A DNA stretch of 64,000 bases, taken from assembly GCF_007991175.1 (NCBI RefSeq), contig NZ_BJXV01000010.1, forward strand, positions 62,001 to 126,000, written 5' to 3'. This DNA comes from Halovibrio variabilis (lineage in GTDB: Bacteria > Pseudomonadota > Gammaproteobacteria > Pseudomonadales > Halomonadaceae). A program made the position numbers and the translations under genes. Every line of letters begins with the position of its first letter. Positions within the stretch are counted from its first letter, which is position 1. The notes under the pieces were generated by a model, which was not told the DNA's origin, made no database searches, and saw only the letters and a program-made list of their open reading frames with translations. Below, in pieces: positions 37,326 through 46,543 of the stretch.

Positions 37326-38612
37326 ATGGCTGACAGGAAAGCGACATTGACGGTAGACGGTCTCGATAAACCGATCGAGCTACCCATGTATTCCGGCTCA
37401 CTTGGCCCCGATGTCATCGACGTACGCAGCTTGGTGGCTGAAGGCCTGTTCACCTACGACCCCGGCTTTATGGCCACCTCGTCTTGCCAGTCTGCCATCA
37501 CCTATATTGATGGCGGCAAGGGCGTGCTGCTGCACCGCGGCTACCCTATTGATCAACTGGCAAAAGAGTCCAACTTTGTTGAGATGTGCTACACCCTGCT
37601 GTTTGGCGATCTACCCAACGACGAGCAGTACGCCGATTTCGAATCGCGCATTCGTAACCACACCATGGTTCACGACCAAATCAACAACTTCTTCAAAGGG
37701 TTCCGCCGCGACGCGCACCCGATGTCCATCTTGTGTGGCGTAGTGGGCGGCTTAGCGGCTTTCTACCATGACCACATGGATATCACCCAGGAAGAAGACC
37801 GCATCATCAGCGCCATTCGCCTGATTGCCAAAATGCCCACGCTGGCGGCAATGTCACACAAATACAATATTGGCCAGCCCTTCAACTACCCGCGCAACGA
37901 GCTGAGCTATGCAGAGAACTTCCTCTACATGATGTTCAGCAACCCGTGCGAAGAGTACAAAATCAACCCGGTGTACGCGAAAGCCATGGACCGCATCTTT
38001 ATGCTGCATGCGGATCACGAGCAGAACGCCTCTACCTCGACTGTACGCTTGGCAGGCTCTACGGGCGCTAACCCCTTCGCCTGCATTAGCGCGGGCATTG
38101 CGGCACTCTGGGGGCCCGCTCATGGCGGCGCCAACGAAGCCGTTCTCGCCATGCTTGACGAAATCGGCGAAGACTCCGAAGAGAACATCCAGCGCTTTGT
38201 CGATAAAGCCAAGGACAAAGACGACCCGTTCAAGCTGATGGGCTTTGGGCACCGCGTGTATCGTAACTTTGACCCGCGCGCCAAGGTCATGAAAGAGACC
38301 TGCGACGAAGTGCTCGCCGAGCTGGGCATGGCCGACGACCCGCAGCTCAAAATCGCCAAACGCCTTGAACAGATCGCGCTTGAAGACGACTACTTTATTG
38401 AGCGCAAGCTGTACCCGAACGTTGACTTCTACTCAGGCATTATCCTGAAAGCGATGGGCATCCCTACCAACATGTTCACCGTGATTTTCGCGGTGTCACG
38501 CACCATTGGCTGGATATCCCATTGGAACGAAATGCTCAGCGAAGGCTACAAGATTGGTCGTCCGCGTCAGCTTTACATCGGCCACGACAAGCGTGACTAC
38601 CCCAAAAAATAA
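37326..38612 (+). CDS. gltA: Citrate synthase
   Basis: First TCA enzyme: oxaloacetate + acetyl-CoA to citrate. At 428 residues with the N-terminal extension [20 protein letters not shown] it belongs to the hexameric, NADH-sensitive type II enzymes of gram-negative bacteria. Active-site segments include [17 protein letters not shown] (written here as [12 protein letters not shown]) with a catalytic His, [16 protein letters not shown] with the second His, and NVDFYSGII with the catalytic Asp. AAAGGAGG lies 6 bases before the ATG. Divergent from the sdh genes. Confidence 0.98.
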   Translation: MADRKATLTVDGLDKPIELPMYSGSLGPDVIDVRSLVAEGLFTYDPGFMATSSCQSAITYIDGGKGVLLHRGYPIDQLAKESNFVEMCYTLLFGDLPNDEQYADFESRIRNHTMVHDQINNFFKGFRRDAHPMSILCGVVGGLAAFYHDHMDITQEEDRIISAIRLIAKMPTLAAMSHKYNIGQPFNYPRNELSYAENFLYMMFSNPCEEYKINPVYAKAMDRIFMLHADHEQNASTSTVRLAGSTGANPFACISAGIAALWGPAHGGANEAVLAMLDEIGEDSEENIQRFVDKAKDKDDPFKLMGFGHRVYRNFDPRAKVMKETCDEVLAELGMADDPQLKIAKRLEQIALEDDYFIERKLYPNVDFYSGIILKAMGIPTNMFTVIFAVSRTIGWISHWNEMLSEGYKIGRPRQLYIGHDKRDYPKK

Positions 38613-38631
38613 GACTCCCCGCTTGATAGCA

Positions 38632-38663
38632 GCAAAAGAGGCCACCTTCGGGTGGCCTTTTGC
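38632..38663 (+). terminator. Terminator after gltA
   Basis: GGCCACC-TTCG-GGTGGCC flanked by GCAAAA and TTTTGC forms an extended stem with a small bulge and a stable UUCG loop, followed by the T-run within the 3' arm. Located 20 bases after the gltA stop. Confidence 0.88.
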
Positions 38664-38697
38664 GTAGGGCCGTATGCCAAAACGCACCAATGGTGGC

Positions 38698-38742
38698 GAT
38701 AGTTACTGCAGGCGATAGTCACTGCAGATAATCACTGCAAGC
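38698..38742. repeat. Three imperfect tandem copies of a 14-16 base unit
   Basis: GATAGTTACTGCAGGC, GATAGTCACTGCAG and ATAATCACTGCAAGC follow one another after the gltA terminator. The shared core is YACTGCA. The region from here to the tRNA at 39171 has no protein gene. Confidence 0.7.
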
Positions 38743-38806
38743 GCCTGACGCTATTTCCAACCGATACAAGCCCTAATAGCGCTTGACTTTTTTGCTTCTG
38801 GGTCTT

Positions 38807-38845
38807 GAACAGGGTTTTCCACACTATCTGTGGATAACCCTGTTC
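38807..38845. repeat. Interrupted palindrome carrying two opposed DnaA-box matches
   Basis: Arms of 17 bases around CTATC: GAACAGGGTT pairs with AACCCTGTTC, and TCCACA pairs with TGTGGA, with a single T/T mismatch between. TTTTCCACA (38815-38823) and TGTGGATAA (38829-38837) both fit the DnaA-box consensus TTWTNCACA, in opposite orientations. It lies beyond the gltA terminator in a 558-base gene-free stretch (38613-39170), so it is not needed as a terminator. A DnaA-binding or titration site is possible. Confidence 0.6.
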
Positions 38846-38979
38846 ACAACCACTTTAAAACGTCCCAGAATCGCCATGGGGAGCGGGCCTGTCTTAAATT
38901 GGTTATTTTTTGACCTATTGTAAGTCTTTGTTTTTAAAAGAATTAAGTTATATTCAAGATTTTTTGTGTCAACAACAAC

Positions 38980-38995
38980 AGGTTGTGCACAACCT
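38980..38995. repeat. Perfect 16-base palindrome
   Basis: AGGTTGTGCACAACCT reads identically on both strands. It lies in the same gene-free, AT-rich stretch as the DnaA-box palindrome; its core TGTGCACAA is one base away from a DnaA box. It could be an operator of an unlinked regulator. Confidence 0.5.
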
Positions 38996-39170
38996 CAAAG
39001 CCAGAATTGGAAAAGTGGACAAGTCAAGCACAAAATCGTCTCAAAGCTGGCGATTTCTAGCGCTTTTGTTAGCAATTCTGCAAACAACAGGAACGCAGAA
39101 ATTGGCAAATGAGAAAGCTCATTGCCAGAGGAATAAACGATGGGGAAAGGTACTGCTAATAAACAAGCAG

Positions 39171-39246
39171 TGGCGTCCCATAGGGGGTTCGAACCCCTGT
39201 TACCGCCGTGAAAGGGCGGTGTCCTAGACCACTAGACGAATGGGAC
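39171..39246 (-). tRNA. tRNA-Glu (anticodon UUC)
   Basis: 76 bases including an encoded CCA end (39173-39171). The acceptor stem GTCCCAT pairs with ATGGGAC, the anticodon stem-loop reads CCGCCCTTTCACGGCGG with UUC, and the T arm is GGGGTTCGAACCCC. It lies beside gltX, the gene of its own synthetase, separated only by tRNA-Ala. Confidence 0.97.
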
Positions 39247-39326
39247 GTATATCACTAAATGCGCTACGCTAAAAAGCGCGACTTCTTGAGCTGCTATTCA
39301 CAGGCTATTTAACCATAGCCGCGAAT

Positions 39327-39402
39327 TGGTGGAGCCTAGCGGGATCGAACCGCTGACCTCAACACTGCCAGTGTTGCGCTCTCCCAGCTGAGCTAAGGCC
39401 CC
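39327..39402 (-). tRNA. tRNA-Ala (anticodon GGC)
   Basis: 76 bases including CCA. Acceptor GGGGCCT, D arm AGCTCAGCTGGGAGAGC, anticodon loop CTGGCAG giving GGC, T arm GCGGTTCGATCCCGC. The G3 base pairs with U70 (GGGGCCT / AGGCTCC), as required for alanine identity. Same strand as tRNA-Glu and probably co-transcribed with it. Confidence 0.97.
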
Positions 39403-39592
39403 ACATGTCGCGAAGACGGAGCGTATAGTACTGATTATGCCGCCCTTAGTCAACAAGGGAAAACGCCTATTTGTTAGGTTAAAACACCTTTAGTCAAAAT
39501 AGACGCCCGCCTGTTGTTTGTATCACATTGCTCGTATCACATTACCTGGGTCAAACCGAGCGATGGTCGACCTGCGCTCGGGCAAGTCGTGG

Positions 39593-41074
39593 TTAGGCAA
39601 TTTCCCGAAACTCTTTCTCAAAGCGCTTCGCCTGTTTCTTGGACACTCCGCCCAGCACTTCTATTGCATTGCGTAACCGCGCCCGGGTGACGTCGGAGCC
39701 TAGAATCGCCATGGCGTCCATGACGGAGGTGCTCGAACTGCTGCCGGTAATGGCTATAAACACCGGGGCCAGAAACTCTTTCATTTTCAGCTCAAAATAC
39801 GCAGCCAGCGTTTTGACTTCATTCAGAAGCGCCTCTTTGTGCCACGCCGAAACGCCCTCGAAACGCCAGACAAGGAACTGGAGCAGTTTGACCAGCTCCT
39901 CTTCCTCAAGCTTCACGCTATCAAATGACGCTTTTGTTAGCGTCGGCAGGCCCGAGAAGAAGTGCCCTGCCAGCGGCATTACCTCGGAGAGCGTCTCTAC
40001 CCGTGGCCGTATCTGCGGCAGTATTTGCTTCACATAGGCTTCATTGAAGGCCCAGTCGCGCAGTGCGTTCAACAGTGCATCGTCGTCCAGATCCTCGCGG
40101 ATATACACGCCGTTCAACCAGGTCAGCTTCTCCAGGTCAAACACCGGGCCACCCAAGGAGACACGCTGAATATCAAACTCCGCCATCATCTCTTGCAGGC
40201 TGAATTTCTCGCGCTCATCGGGCATCGACCACCCCATGCGCCCCAAATAATTGGTAACGGCCTGGGGTAAAAAGCCCATCCGACGGTAGTAGTTGATGGA
40301 GGTCGGGTTCTTGCGTTTGGAGAGTTTGGATTTATCCGGGTTGCGCAGCAGCGGCATATGGCAAAGTTCGGGCATTTCCCAACCAAAATACTCATACAAC
40401 AACTGATGCTTAGGGGCTGAATTTATCCACTCTTCCCCGCGCAGCACATGGGTAATTGCCATGAGATGATCATCGACCACATTGGCCAAATGATAGGTGG
40501 GCATACCGTCCGACTTAAGCAGAATTTGCGCGTCCACCTGCGCCCATTCCACCTCTATACTGCCACGCAGCATGTCGTTGACCACACAAACACCTTCGCT
40601 GGGCACGTTCATCCGCACCACATAAGGCCAGCCTTCTTGCTCGCGGCGTGCCTGCTCTTGGCCGTCCAGCGCTAGGTCCGCGGGCTTTAACGCCAACTGC
40701 ATGCCCGCTGCTTTGCGCGCCTCGCGAAGCTCATCTAACTCTTCACTGGTGCGATAGCACTTAAACGCATGCCCGGCGTCCAGCAACTGCTGAGCGTACT
40801 GGGCGTAAATTTCGCCACGCTCGCTTTGCCGATAAGGGCCGTGGGGCCCGCCAACGTCGGGGCCCTCGTCCCACTCAATCCCCAGCCAATGCAACGAATC
40901 AAGAATCATCTGTTCCGACTCAGGCGTAGAACGCACCCGATCAGTATCTTCAATGCGTAAGATAAACTGGCCGCCATGTTGACGCGCAAAACAGAGGTTA
41001 AACAGCGCTATATAAGCGGTACCGACGTGGGGATCCCCTGTCGGCGAGGGTGCGATGCGAGTACGTACAGTCAT
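39593..41074 (-). CDS. gltX: Glutamyl-tRNA synthetase
   Basis: Class I synthetase charging tRNA-Glu, 493 residues. The HIGH-type motif appears as [18 protein letters not shown], and the KMSKS-type motif as [13 protein letters not shown]. The C-terminal anticodon-binding domain is helical. It is followed downstream by tRNA-Ala and tRNA-Glu on the same strand. No sign of a truncated tRNA-modifying paralogue (YadB type); this is full length. Confidence 0.96.
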   Translation of the reverse strand: MTVRTRIAPSPTGDPHVGTAYIALFNLCFARQHGGQFILRIEDTDRVRSTPESEQMILDSLHWLGIEWDEGPDVGGPHGPYRQSERGEIYAQYAQQLLDAGHAFKCYRTSEELDELREARKAAGMQLALKPADLALDGQEQARREQEGWPYVVRMNVPSEGVCVVNDMLRGSIEVEWAQVDAQILLKSDGMPTYHLANVVDDHLMAITHVLRGEEWINSAPKHQLLYEYFGWEMPELCHMPLLRNPDKSKLSKRKNPTSINYYRRMGFLPQAVTNYLGRMGWSMPDEREKFSLQEMMAEFDIQRVSLGGPVFDLEKLTWLNGVYIREDLDDDALLNALRDWAFNEAYVKQILPQIRPRVETLSEVMPLAGHFFSGLPTLTKASFDSVKLEEEELVKLLQFLVWRFEGVSAWHKEALLNEVKTLAAYFELKMKEFLAPVFIAITGSSSSTSVMDAMAILGSDVTRARLRNAIEVLGGVSKKQAKRFEKEFREIA

Positions 41075-41301
41075 GAAAACGTCCTATTGGCAAAAAAGCA
41101 TAGTCATATTATACGCACCTTAAGCGCGACCAACAGCGCTGGCCAGGGAACAACTGGCGCTAAAAAACATCAGAGAACTTAACTCAACGCTATTTGTCCA
41201 TTAATGCGCGGTCAAGCACAATCGATTAAAATGATTTAGTCGTAATGACCTTGGGTATATAACTCAAAATGAGCCACAATTTATGTTACATGCTCATCGC
41301 A

Positions 41302-41316
41302 CCACCGTGACGGTGG
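41302..41316. promoter_or_regulatory. Short palindrome upstream of the XRE regulator
   Basis: CCACCG-TGA-CGGTGG lies 44 bases before the regulator ATG, in the divergent promoter region with gltX. Phage-type repressors often bind such sites in their own promoters; autoregulation is a guess. Confidence 0.35.
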
Positions 41317-41359
41317 ATAACATTCACCTAGCTTATTTAGCTCATCAAAGGAAGACGAA

Positions 41360-41884
41360 ATGGAATCGCTAGGCTCACGTATCAAGCAACTGAGGCTTAG
41401 GGCAAAGCTCAACAAAGCTGCCCTCGCACGTAAAGTTGGCGTGTCGGACGTCACCATTTCTTATTGGGAATCCGGGGCGATCAAGCAGATCGGACACGAA
41501 CGCTTAGTGGCGCTTGCTGACGCACTTGACTGCTCCTTGGCGACGCTACTGGAAGGTGAGAGCGCCCCAGAGCTATTGACGTTGACCCATACCGGCCCCC
41601 TCCCCTGGGAACAGGTACAAGCAACGACCATCAAGGTGCCCAGTCATCTGCCGTTGAACATTGATTGGAAAGCACCTTGCGTAATGGCAACACCCGGCCC
41701 TGATACAGATTTTTCGCCGCTTGCCGCGGGCGATTTGCTGTTACTCGGCCCGACTCATGTGTTCCATAAGGCGGGGCATTACGTGGTGCAACGTGACGAA
41801 CGTTACGTCATTGAGCACTTCGCCAAAGCCCCCAGTGATACGTCAATTCACGCTGTGCTGCTAGCCCACTGGCATCCTGCCTAA
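41360..41884 (+). CDS. XRE-family regulator with a LexA/S24-like C-terminal domain
   Basis: DNA-binding protein of 174 residues. The helix-turn-helix LNKAALARKVGVSDVTISYW is at about 18-37. The C-terminal half (FSPLAAGDLLLLGPTHVFHKAGHYVVQRD) resembles the S24 fold of CI/LexA-type repressors, where the GD(L)-LL and Y-V strands recur. The Ser-Lys autoproteolysis pair is not apparent, so it is likely a sensor or dimerisation version. GGAAG precedes the ATG. Its targets are unknown. Confidence 0.8.
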   Translation: MESLGSRIKQLRLRAKLNKAALARKVGVSDVTISYWESGAIKQIGHERLVALADALDCSLATLLEGESAPELLTLTHTGPLPWEQVQATTIKVPSHLPLNIDWKAPCVMATPGPDTDFSPLAAGDLLLLGPTHVFHKAGHYVVQRDERYVIEHFAKAPSDTSIHAVLLAHWHPA

Positions 41885-41888
41885 AGCA

Positions 41889-42482
41889 TCATCTACTCCC
41901 CGGTCTTTCTAACACCTCCACCTGGTCACGCGTTCGTCTTGGCTCACTCCCCACCAAGAAGCGTCGTGAGTAGGTGGCCACTTGGCCCAGCCCATGACGG
42001 GATTGTCGTACCAACTCTCCTGTCAGGTGCTGGCCCTCACGGCCAATACGCGCCTGCACGGCTTCCGGCTGCACGCTGCCTTCAGAAACCTCAACCCTCA
42101 CCGTATAGCCGCCATCGGGCAAGCCACTGCCAGAACCGAAGGGCCCGGCTGCAAAAGTCCCGTCTTCTATACGCGTACGCTCTCGCCAATTCACGCCGCT
42201 AACCTCACGTTCGACAATAACCTGCACCAGTGTCTCGTCGGGTAGGTTGCTCTCGCCTTCCACCATTAACCGGCGGTCGTTGCGCAGCGATACCTGTGCG
42301 GATATCGCCACCTCAAGAGGGTCTATTTGCTCCTCAACAACTTCAGGCTCAGGGTCAGGCGCCTGCTCAACCTGCGCTGTTGATACCGTTTCATCGGGTT
42401 GCTCCTCTTCCGCTCCGCCACACCCTGCCAGTAGCGCAATCATCACGATCAACACACCAGAGTTATTCATCATATTGCGCAT
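41889..42482 (-). CDS. Lipoprotein of unknown function
   Basis: 197 residues. A type II signal peptide with lipobox LLAGC (IVMIALLAGCGG) anchors the protein, and a Glu/Pro-rich linker (EEEQPDETV... EPEVVEEQID) is followed by a beta-rich domain of about 130 residues. GGAG lies 5 bases upstream of the ATG. It is convergent with the XRE gene, ending 4 bases from it. No family is recognised; an envelope location is likely. Confidence 0.8.
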   Translation of the reverse strand: MRNMMNNSGVLIVMIALLAGCGGAEEEQPDETVSTAQVEQAPDPEPEVVEEQIDPLEVAISAQVSLRNDRRLMVEGESNLPDETLVQVIVEREVSGVNWRERTRIEDGTFAAGPFGSGSGLPDGGYTVRVEVSEGSVQPEAVQARIGREGQHLTGELVRQSRHGLGQVATYSRRFLVGSEPRRTRDQVEVLERPGSR

Positions 42483-42641
42483 ACGAACTCCAAAATATTA
42501 CTTACGCTGCAGCTTAACACTGCCCAGCCGCTGCCACAGCGGAATAGTCATCTTCATCAGTGTCAGATCGCCCCGCCACCAACACACACCTTCCGGTACA
42601 CTGTGCTATCAATTAACAAACTACCTTGGGGAGCCGTAGCT

Positions 42642-43448
42642 TTGGACATTATTTGGTGGTTGGCATATATAGCACTGGGCGGTTTTGTTGGCCTAATGGC
42701 GGGCCTATTAGGCATCGGTGGCGGCGGCATTATGGTGCCAATCCTTACGTCGCTTTTCGTACTCCAGGGGGTTCCCCATGAGCATCTCGCCCACTTGGCG
42801 TTGGGCACCGCGATGGCGGCTATCATTCCCGCCTCCATCGCCAGCTTGCTTTCCCACCATCGCCATGGCGCCGTTCGCTGGGACATTGTGCGCTTTATTA
42901 CCCCGGGTATTTTAGCCGGTACCTTTTTAGCCACCTTTATCGCCGCACAGATCCCTACCCGTGGCCTAGCCATCTTTTTTGCCTGCTTTATGCTGCTAAT
43001 GTCGCTGCAAATGCTGGCCAATATCAAGCCCAAACCCAACCGCGGCTTACCCAGGCCGATTGGGGTCAGCGGCGTTGGCCTTGGCATCGGCGGCATTTCA
43101 GCGCTCGTCGCCATTGGCGGTGGCTCGCTAACGGTGCCATTTTTAACGTGGTGCAATATCAAGCTGCCCCGCGCAATAGGCACCTCAGCAGCCGTCGGGC
43201 TACCCATCGCGGTTGCCGGGGCGCTAGGCTACATCATCAACGGGTGGTCTATCCAAGGGCTGCCCAGTGCAGCGCTAGGCTACGTTTACCTGCCTGCGTT
43301 CCTTCTAATGGCGCCCTTTAGCATTCTCACCGCACCCATCGGTGCAAAGTTAGCGCATAGACTACCTGTCAAACTGCTGAAGCGGGTATTCGCTTTTATG
43401 CTGATGGGGTTAGCGCTGCAGATGGTGTATACGGTGTTTACGGCGTGA
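42642..43448 (+). CDS. TauE/SafE-family (TSUP) membrane permease
   Basis: Inner-membrane exporter family for sulfonates and other organic anions, 268 residues. Two repeated halves are visible: LGGFVGLMAGLLGIGGGGIM near the start and GGISALVAIGGGSLTVPFLT in the middle, each with the glycine-rich family motif, and about eight helices overall. I chose the TTG at 42642 because GGGGAG lies 8 bases upstream and the family start follows; a GTG at 42603 adds 13 residues of no clear use. The substrate is unknown. Confidence 0.85.
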   Translation: MDIIWWLAYIALGGFVGLMAGLLGIGGGGIMVPILTSLFVLQGVPHEHLAHLALGTAMAAIIPASIASLLSHHRHGAVRWDIVRFITPGILAGTFLATFIAAQIPTRGLAIFFACFMLLMSLQMLANIKPKPNRGLPRPIGVSGVGLGIGGISALVAIGGGSLTVPFLTWCNIKLPRAIGTSAAVGLPIAVAGALGYIINGWSIQGLPSAALGYVYLPAFLLMAPFSILTAPIGAKLAHRLPVKLLKRVFAFMLMGLALQMVYTVFTA

Positions 43449-43504
43449 GGGGGCACGCGAGCCGCAAGGACTTTTGGGCTAGCTCGCACGTAAAGTGAAA
43501 AATT

Positions 43505-43608
43505 TCAGGTGAGATCACTTAACTCAACATTCAGTGCTTGGGCGATACGCTGGATCACACTTAGTGGATTGAGCATTTACCTGTTTCTATTTCGGAGAAA
43601 CATCCTTG
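43505..43608 (-). pseudogene. Fragment of an XRE-type regulator
   Basis: On the minus strand QGCFSEIETGK is followed, after a frameshift, by LNPLSVIQRIAQALNVELS and DLT then stop at 43505. This is the recognition-helix end and last helices of a Cro/CI-type domain. No start or N-terminal half is found; a TAG lies just upstream (43609-43611). The rest of the 353-base gap before dusA (43449-43801) shows no other gene or clear signal. Confidence 0.6.
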
Positions 43609-43801
43609 CTATGTGCGTGATGCCCTTTCTTACGTACAATGGCGCGCATACCATGCCACCTCTGAAAAAGCTCTCAAGATGTACCAAGTTTTTTAGGCAT
43701 CAGCCAATATCACTGCTTGGTACAATTCGCTACAACAGATGCATTAATTACTGTATTAAGAGGCAATATGGCTGTATTGAATACAGCTATATAATTACTA
43801 A

Positions 43802-44815
43802 ATGACTAATTTAATTAAAGAAAATAATGCAGATCGGGGCAGGCTTTTTTCTGTGGCCCCCATGATGGACTGGACCACAAAGGACTACAGAGCGCTAGCA
43901 CGCACGTTAACCAAGCGGGCGCTGCTGTATACCGAGATGGTCACTACCGGTGCGATTCTGTACGGGACGCCTCGTGAGCGCTTTTTGGGCTATAGCGAGG
44001 TGGAGCATCCACTGGCGCTGCAGTTAGGCGGCAGCGATGCCGGTGAGCTGGCTGAGTGCGCGGCAATTGCCGAGGCGTGGGGCTATGACGAGGTGAACCT
44101 GAACGTAGGTTGCCCCAGCGACCGGGTGCAGAACAACCTGATTGGCGCGTGCTTGATGGGCTACCCTGAAAAGGTCGCCGAGGCAGTACGGGCGATGCAG
44201 GCCGCGGTGTCAATTCCGGTCACGGTGAAGTGCCGTATTGGGATTGATGACCAGGACGAAGACGCCGACCTTGAGCGGTTTATCGCTATCGTCGCTGACG
44301 CAGGCTGCGAGGTGTTTACCGTTCATGCCCGGAAGGCGTGGCTTCAGGGGCTATCACCTAAACAGAACCGCGACGTGCCGCCGCTTAACTACCCTCGGGT
44401 TCATCGGTTAAAGCAGAGCCGACCGGACTTGCATATCGGCATTAACGGCGGCATTAAAACGCTGTTGGAGTGCAAAGAACAGCTCAACCATGTGGATAGC
44501 GTAATGGTAGGCCGTGAGGCGTATCAAAACCCGTGGCTGCTCGCCGGTGTCGATGAGCAGCTGTTTGGTGAGCAAGGCCCAGCAGCAAGCCGCATGGATG
44601 CCGCGATGGCTTTCCGGCCGTATATTCAGCAGCGCTTGGATGAAGGCGCGAAGCTGAATCATATTACCCGTCACCTGCTGGGTTTGTTCCAGGGCTGCCC
44701 GGGTGGCAGGCGCTTTCGGCGGCATTTGTCGGAACACGCGCATAAAGAAGGCGCAGGATTGCGCTTATTTGATGACGCGCTTAGCTTGGTGAACGAACCC
44801 GAATGCGTCGCATAA
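43802..44815 (+). CDS. dusA: tRNA-dihydrouridine synthase A
   Basis: FMN enzyme reducing uridine to dihydrouridine in the D loop of tRNA (U20 in the DusA group), 337 residues. Flavin-binding SVAPMMDWTTKDYRALART opens the barrel. The catalytic Cys is in NLNVGCPSDRVQNN. FTVHARKAWLQGLSPKQNR is the DusA-specific segment, and GINGGI holds a phosphate-binding loop. Followed at once by a terminator. Confidence 0.95.
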   Translation: MTNLIKENNADRGRLFSVAPMMDWTTKDYRALARTLTKRALLYTEMVTTGAILYGTPRERFLGYSEVEHPLALQLGGSDAGELAECAAIAEAWGYDEVNLNVGCPSDRVQNNLIGACLMGYPEKVAEAVRAMQAAVSIPVTVKCRIGIDDQDEDADLERFIAIVADAGCEVFTVHARKAWLQGLSPKQNRDVPPLNYPRVHRLKQSRPDLHIGINGGIKTLLECKEQLNHVDSVMVGREAYQNPWLLAGVDEQLFGEQGPAASRMDAAMAFRPYIQQRLDEGAKLNHITRHLLGLFQGCPGGRRFRRHLSEHAHKEGAGLRLFDDALSLVNEPECVA

Positions 44816-44816
44816 A

Positions 44817-44842
44817 AACCCGCTACGTTTGCGTAGCGGGTT
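44817..44842. terminator. Terminator between dusA and katA
   Basis: AACCCGCTACG, loop TTTG, CGTAGCGGGTT: 11 base pairs, followed by AGTTTTGC on the plus strand and preceded by AAAA, so it can act for both convergent genes. Confidence 0.88.
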
Positions 44843-44863
44843 AGTTTTGCTAACAGCGTAAGC

Positions 44864-46336
44864 TTACTGACCGTTTTCCCGGCGGTTCGCCATTACGCCC
44901 TGCTCGACACGTTCGCCGATAGTCTGGTCGACGTTTTTCCAGTACTCAAATACCCGCGAAAGTACCGGCTCTTCAACACCGTCGGAAACGTGGCCCACAA
45001 TGTTGTTGACCAGTCGGTCGCGCGCAGCGTCGTCCATTACCTTATTGACCAGATCATTGGCCTGATTGAAGTCGCCATCACCCGAACGCAGCGTGTAGGC
45101 GGAGCGAACAAACTCGCCGTCAGTCTGCCATACCGCATCTTCCGGGTACCTTTCCGGGTTGGCGTGAGCGCCCCCTTTGCTATTAGGCGCGTACACCGGG
45201 TCGGTAGAGTGGGAGATACGCATCCGACCACCTTGCGAGTAGCTGTGGAACGGGCACTTGGGGGCGTTGACAGGGATATCGGCGTAGTTCACCCCCAAAC
45301 GTGCGCGGTGCGCATCGGCGTAAGATATGGTCCGCGCCAGCAGCATTTTATCAGGCGAGAAACCGGTGCCCGGCACGGCATTGTTGGGCTGGAACGCCGC
45401 CTGTTCGATTTGAGTGTGGAAATCGACGGGGTTGCGATCCAACGTCATCTTACCTACTTCTGTCAGCGGGTAGTCGTCGTGCGGCCACACCTTGGTCAAA
45501 TCGAAGGGGTTGATGTGGTAGGTCTTGGCATCTTCAAAGGGCATAATCTGAACTTTCAGCGTCCAGGTAGGATACTCACCACGCTCGATGGCACCGAACA
45601 AGTCGCGGCGATGGTAGTCGGCATCCGCCCCCGCCATATGATCGGCCTGTTCCTGGGTCATGCACTTGATGCCCTGGTCCGTCTTAAAGTGGTACTTGAC
45701 CCAGAAGCGCTCGCCTTCGGCGTTAACCCACATATAAGTATGGCTTGAATAGCCGTTCATATGTCGCCAAGTGGCGGGGATACCACGATCGCCCATCAGC
45801 CAAGTTACTTGGTGGGCAGATTCCGGCGAGAGTGTCCAGAAGTCCCACTGCATATCGTGATCACGCAAGCCGTTATCCGCCCGGCGCTTTTGTGAGTGGA
45901 TAAAGTGCTGGAACTTGAGCGGGTCGCGAACGAAGAAGATAGGGGTATTATTACCCACCATATCGAAGTTGCCTTCTTCGGTGTAGAACTTCAACGAGAA
46001 GCCACGGGGATCGCGCCAGGTGTCCGGGCTACCAGACTCACCGGCCACTGTTGAGAAACGGGCCAACATCTCGGTTTTCTTACCCGGCTGGAGAAAATTC
46101 GCCTTGGTGTATTGGCTGACGTCCTGAGTCACTTGGAAGTGACCAAAGGCGCCGCTCCCTTTCGCATGGGGCTGGCGGTCCGGAATCATTTCCCGATTAA
46201 AAGCCGCCATCTGCTCCATCAAGTAGTGATCGTGCATAACGATAGGCCCATTTGGACCTACCGTGAGCGAATCTTCATCACTGTTAACCGGTATACCTGC
46301 ATCCGTCGTCGTATACTTAGGTGTATCGATCGTCAT
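44864..46336 (-). CDS. katA: Monofunctional haem catalase (small subunit)
   Basis: Degrades hydrogen peroxide; 490 residues, clade 3 size. The catalytic His lies in [15 protein letters not shown] and the active-site Asn in [15 protein letters not shown]. The haem-ligand Tyr is in [25 protein letters not shown] precedes the ATG. No signal peptide, so cytoplasmic. The upstream region (46337-46543) has no gene and no promoter I can place firmly. Confidence 0.96.
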   Translation of the reverse strand: MTIDTPKYTTTDAGIPVNSDEDSLTVGPNGPIVMHDHYLMEQMAAFNREMIPDRQPHAKGSGAFGHFQVTQDVSQYTKANFLQPGKKTEMLARFSTVAGESGSPDTWRDPRGFSLKFYTEEGNFDMVGNNTPIFFVRDPLKFQHFIHSQKRRADNGLRDHDMQWDFWTLSPESAHQVTWLMGDRGIPATWRHMNGYSSHTYMWVNAEGERFWVKYHFKTDQGIKCMTQEQADHMAGADADYHRRDLFGAIERGEYPTWTLKVQIMPFEDAKTYHINPFDLTKVWPHDDYPLTEVGKMTLDRNPVDFHTQIEQAAFQPNNAVPGTGFSPDKMLLARTISYADAHRARLGVNYADIPVNAPKCPFHSYSQGGRMRISHSTDPVYAPNSKGGAHANPERYPEDAVWQTDGEFVRSAYTLRSGDGDFNQANDLVNKVMDDAARDRLVNNIVGHVSDGVEEPVLSRVFEYWKNVDQTIGERVEQGVMANRRENGQ

Positions 46337-46543
46337 CGCTGTTCCTCCATGTCACGGTAGACGTGGCGTTTGAACGCCACTCGTTCGAGTACGATGAAAG
46401 CTTCGCTATTGAGTCTAGTTATTATCATTTTAGCAGCTGCTTACAAAGCCCACTCATAGGTATAGACAAACAGCCGATAACTTGCCATTGACAGTAGCGA
46501 CCTCTTAACTATCAAAGCGATAGTTTTTGCTTATCAAAAACGA

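Noticed and set aside
42563..43207. 214-codon minus-strand ORF opposite the TauE/SafE gene
   Set aside because: The plus-strand gene has clear family motifs; the antisense frame has none.
46400..46440. Fur-box-like AT-rich sequence upstream of katA
   Set aside because: Only a short ATGATAATAA stretch matches; the 19-base dyad is not there.
46473..46480. GCCGATAA, a perfect FliA -10 element on the plus strand
   Set aside because: No TAAA-like -35 element lies 15 bases upstream (the bases are TCAT), and both neighbouring genes run on the minus strand, so nothing would be transcribed.
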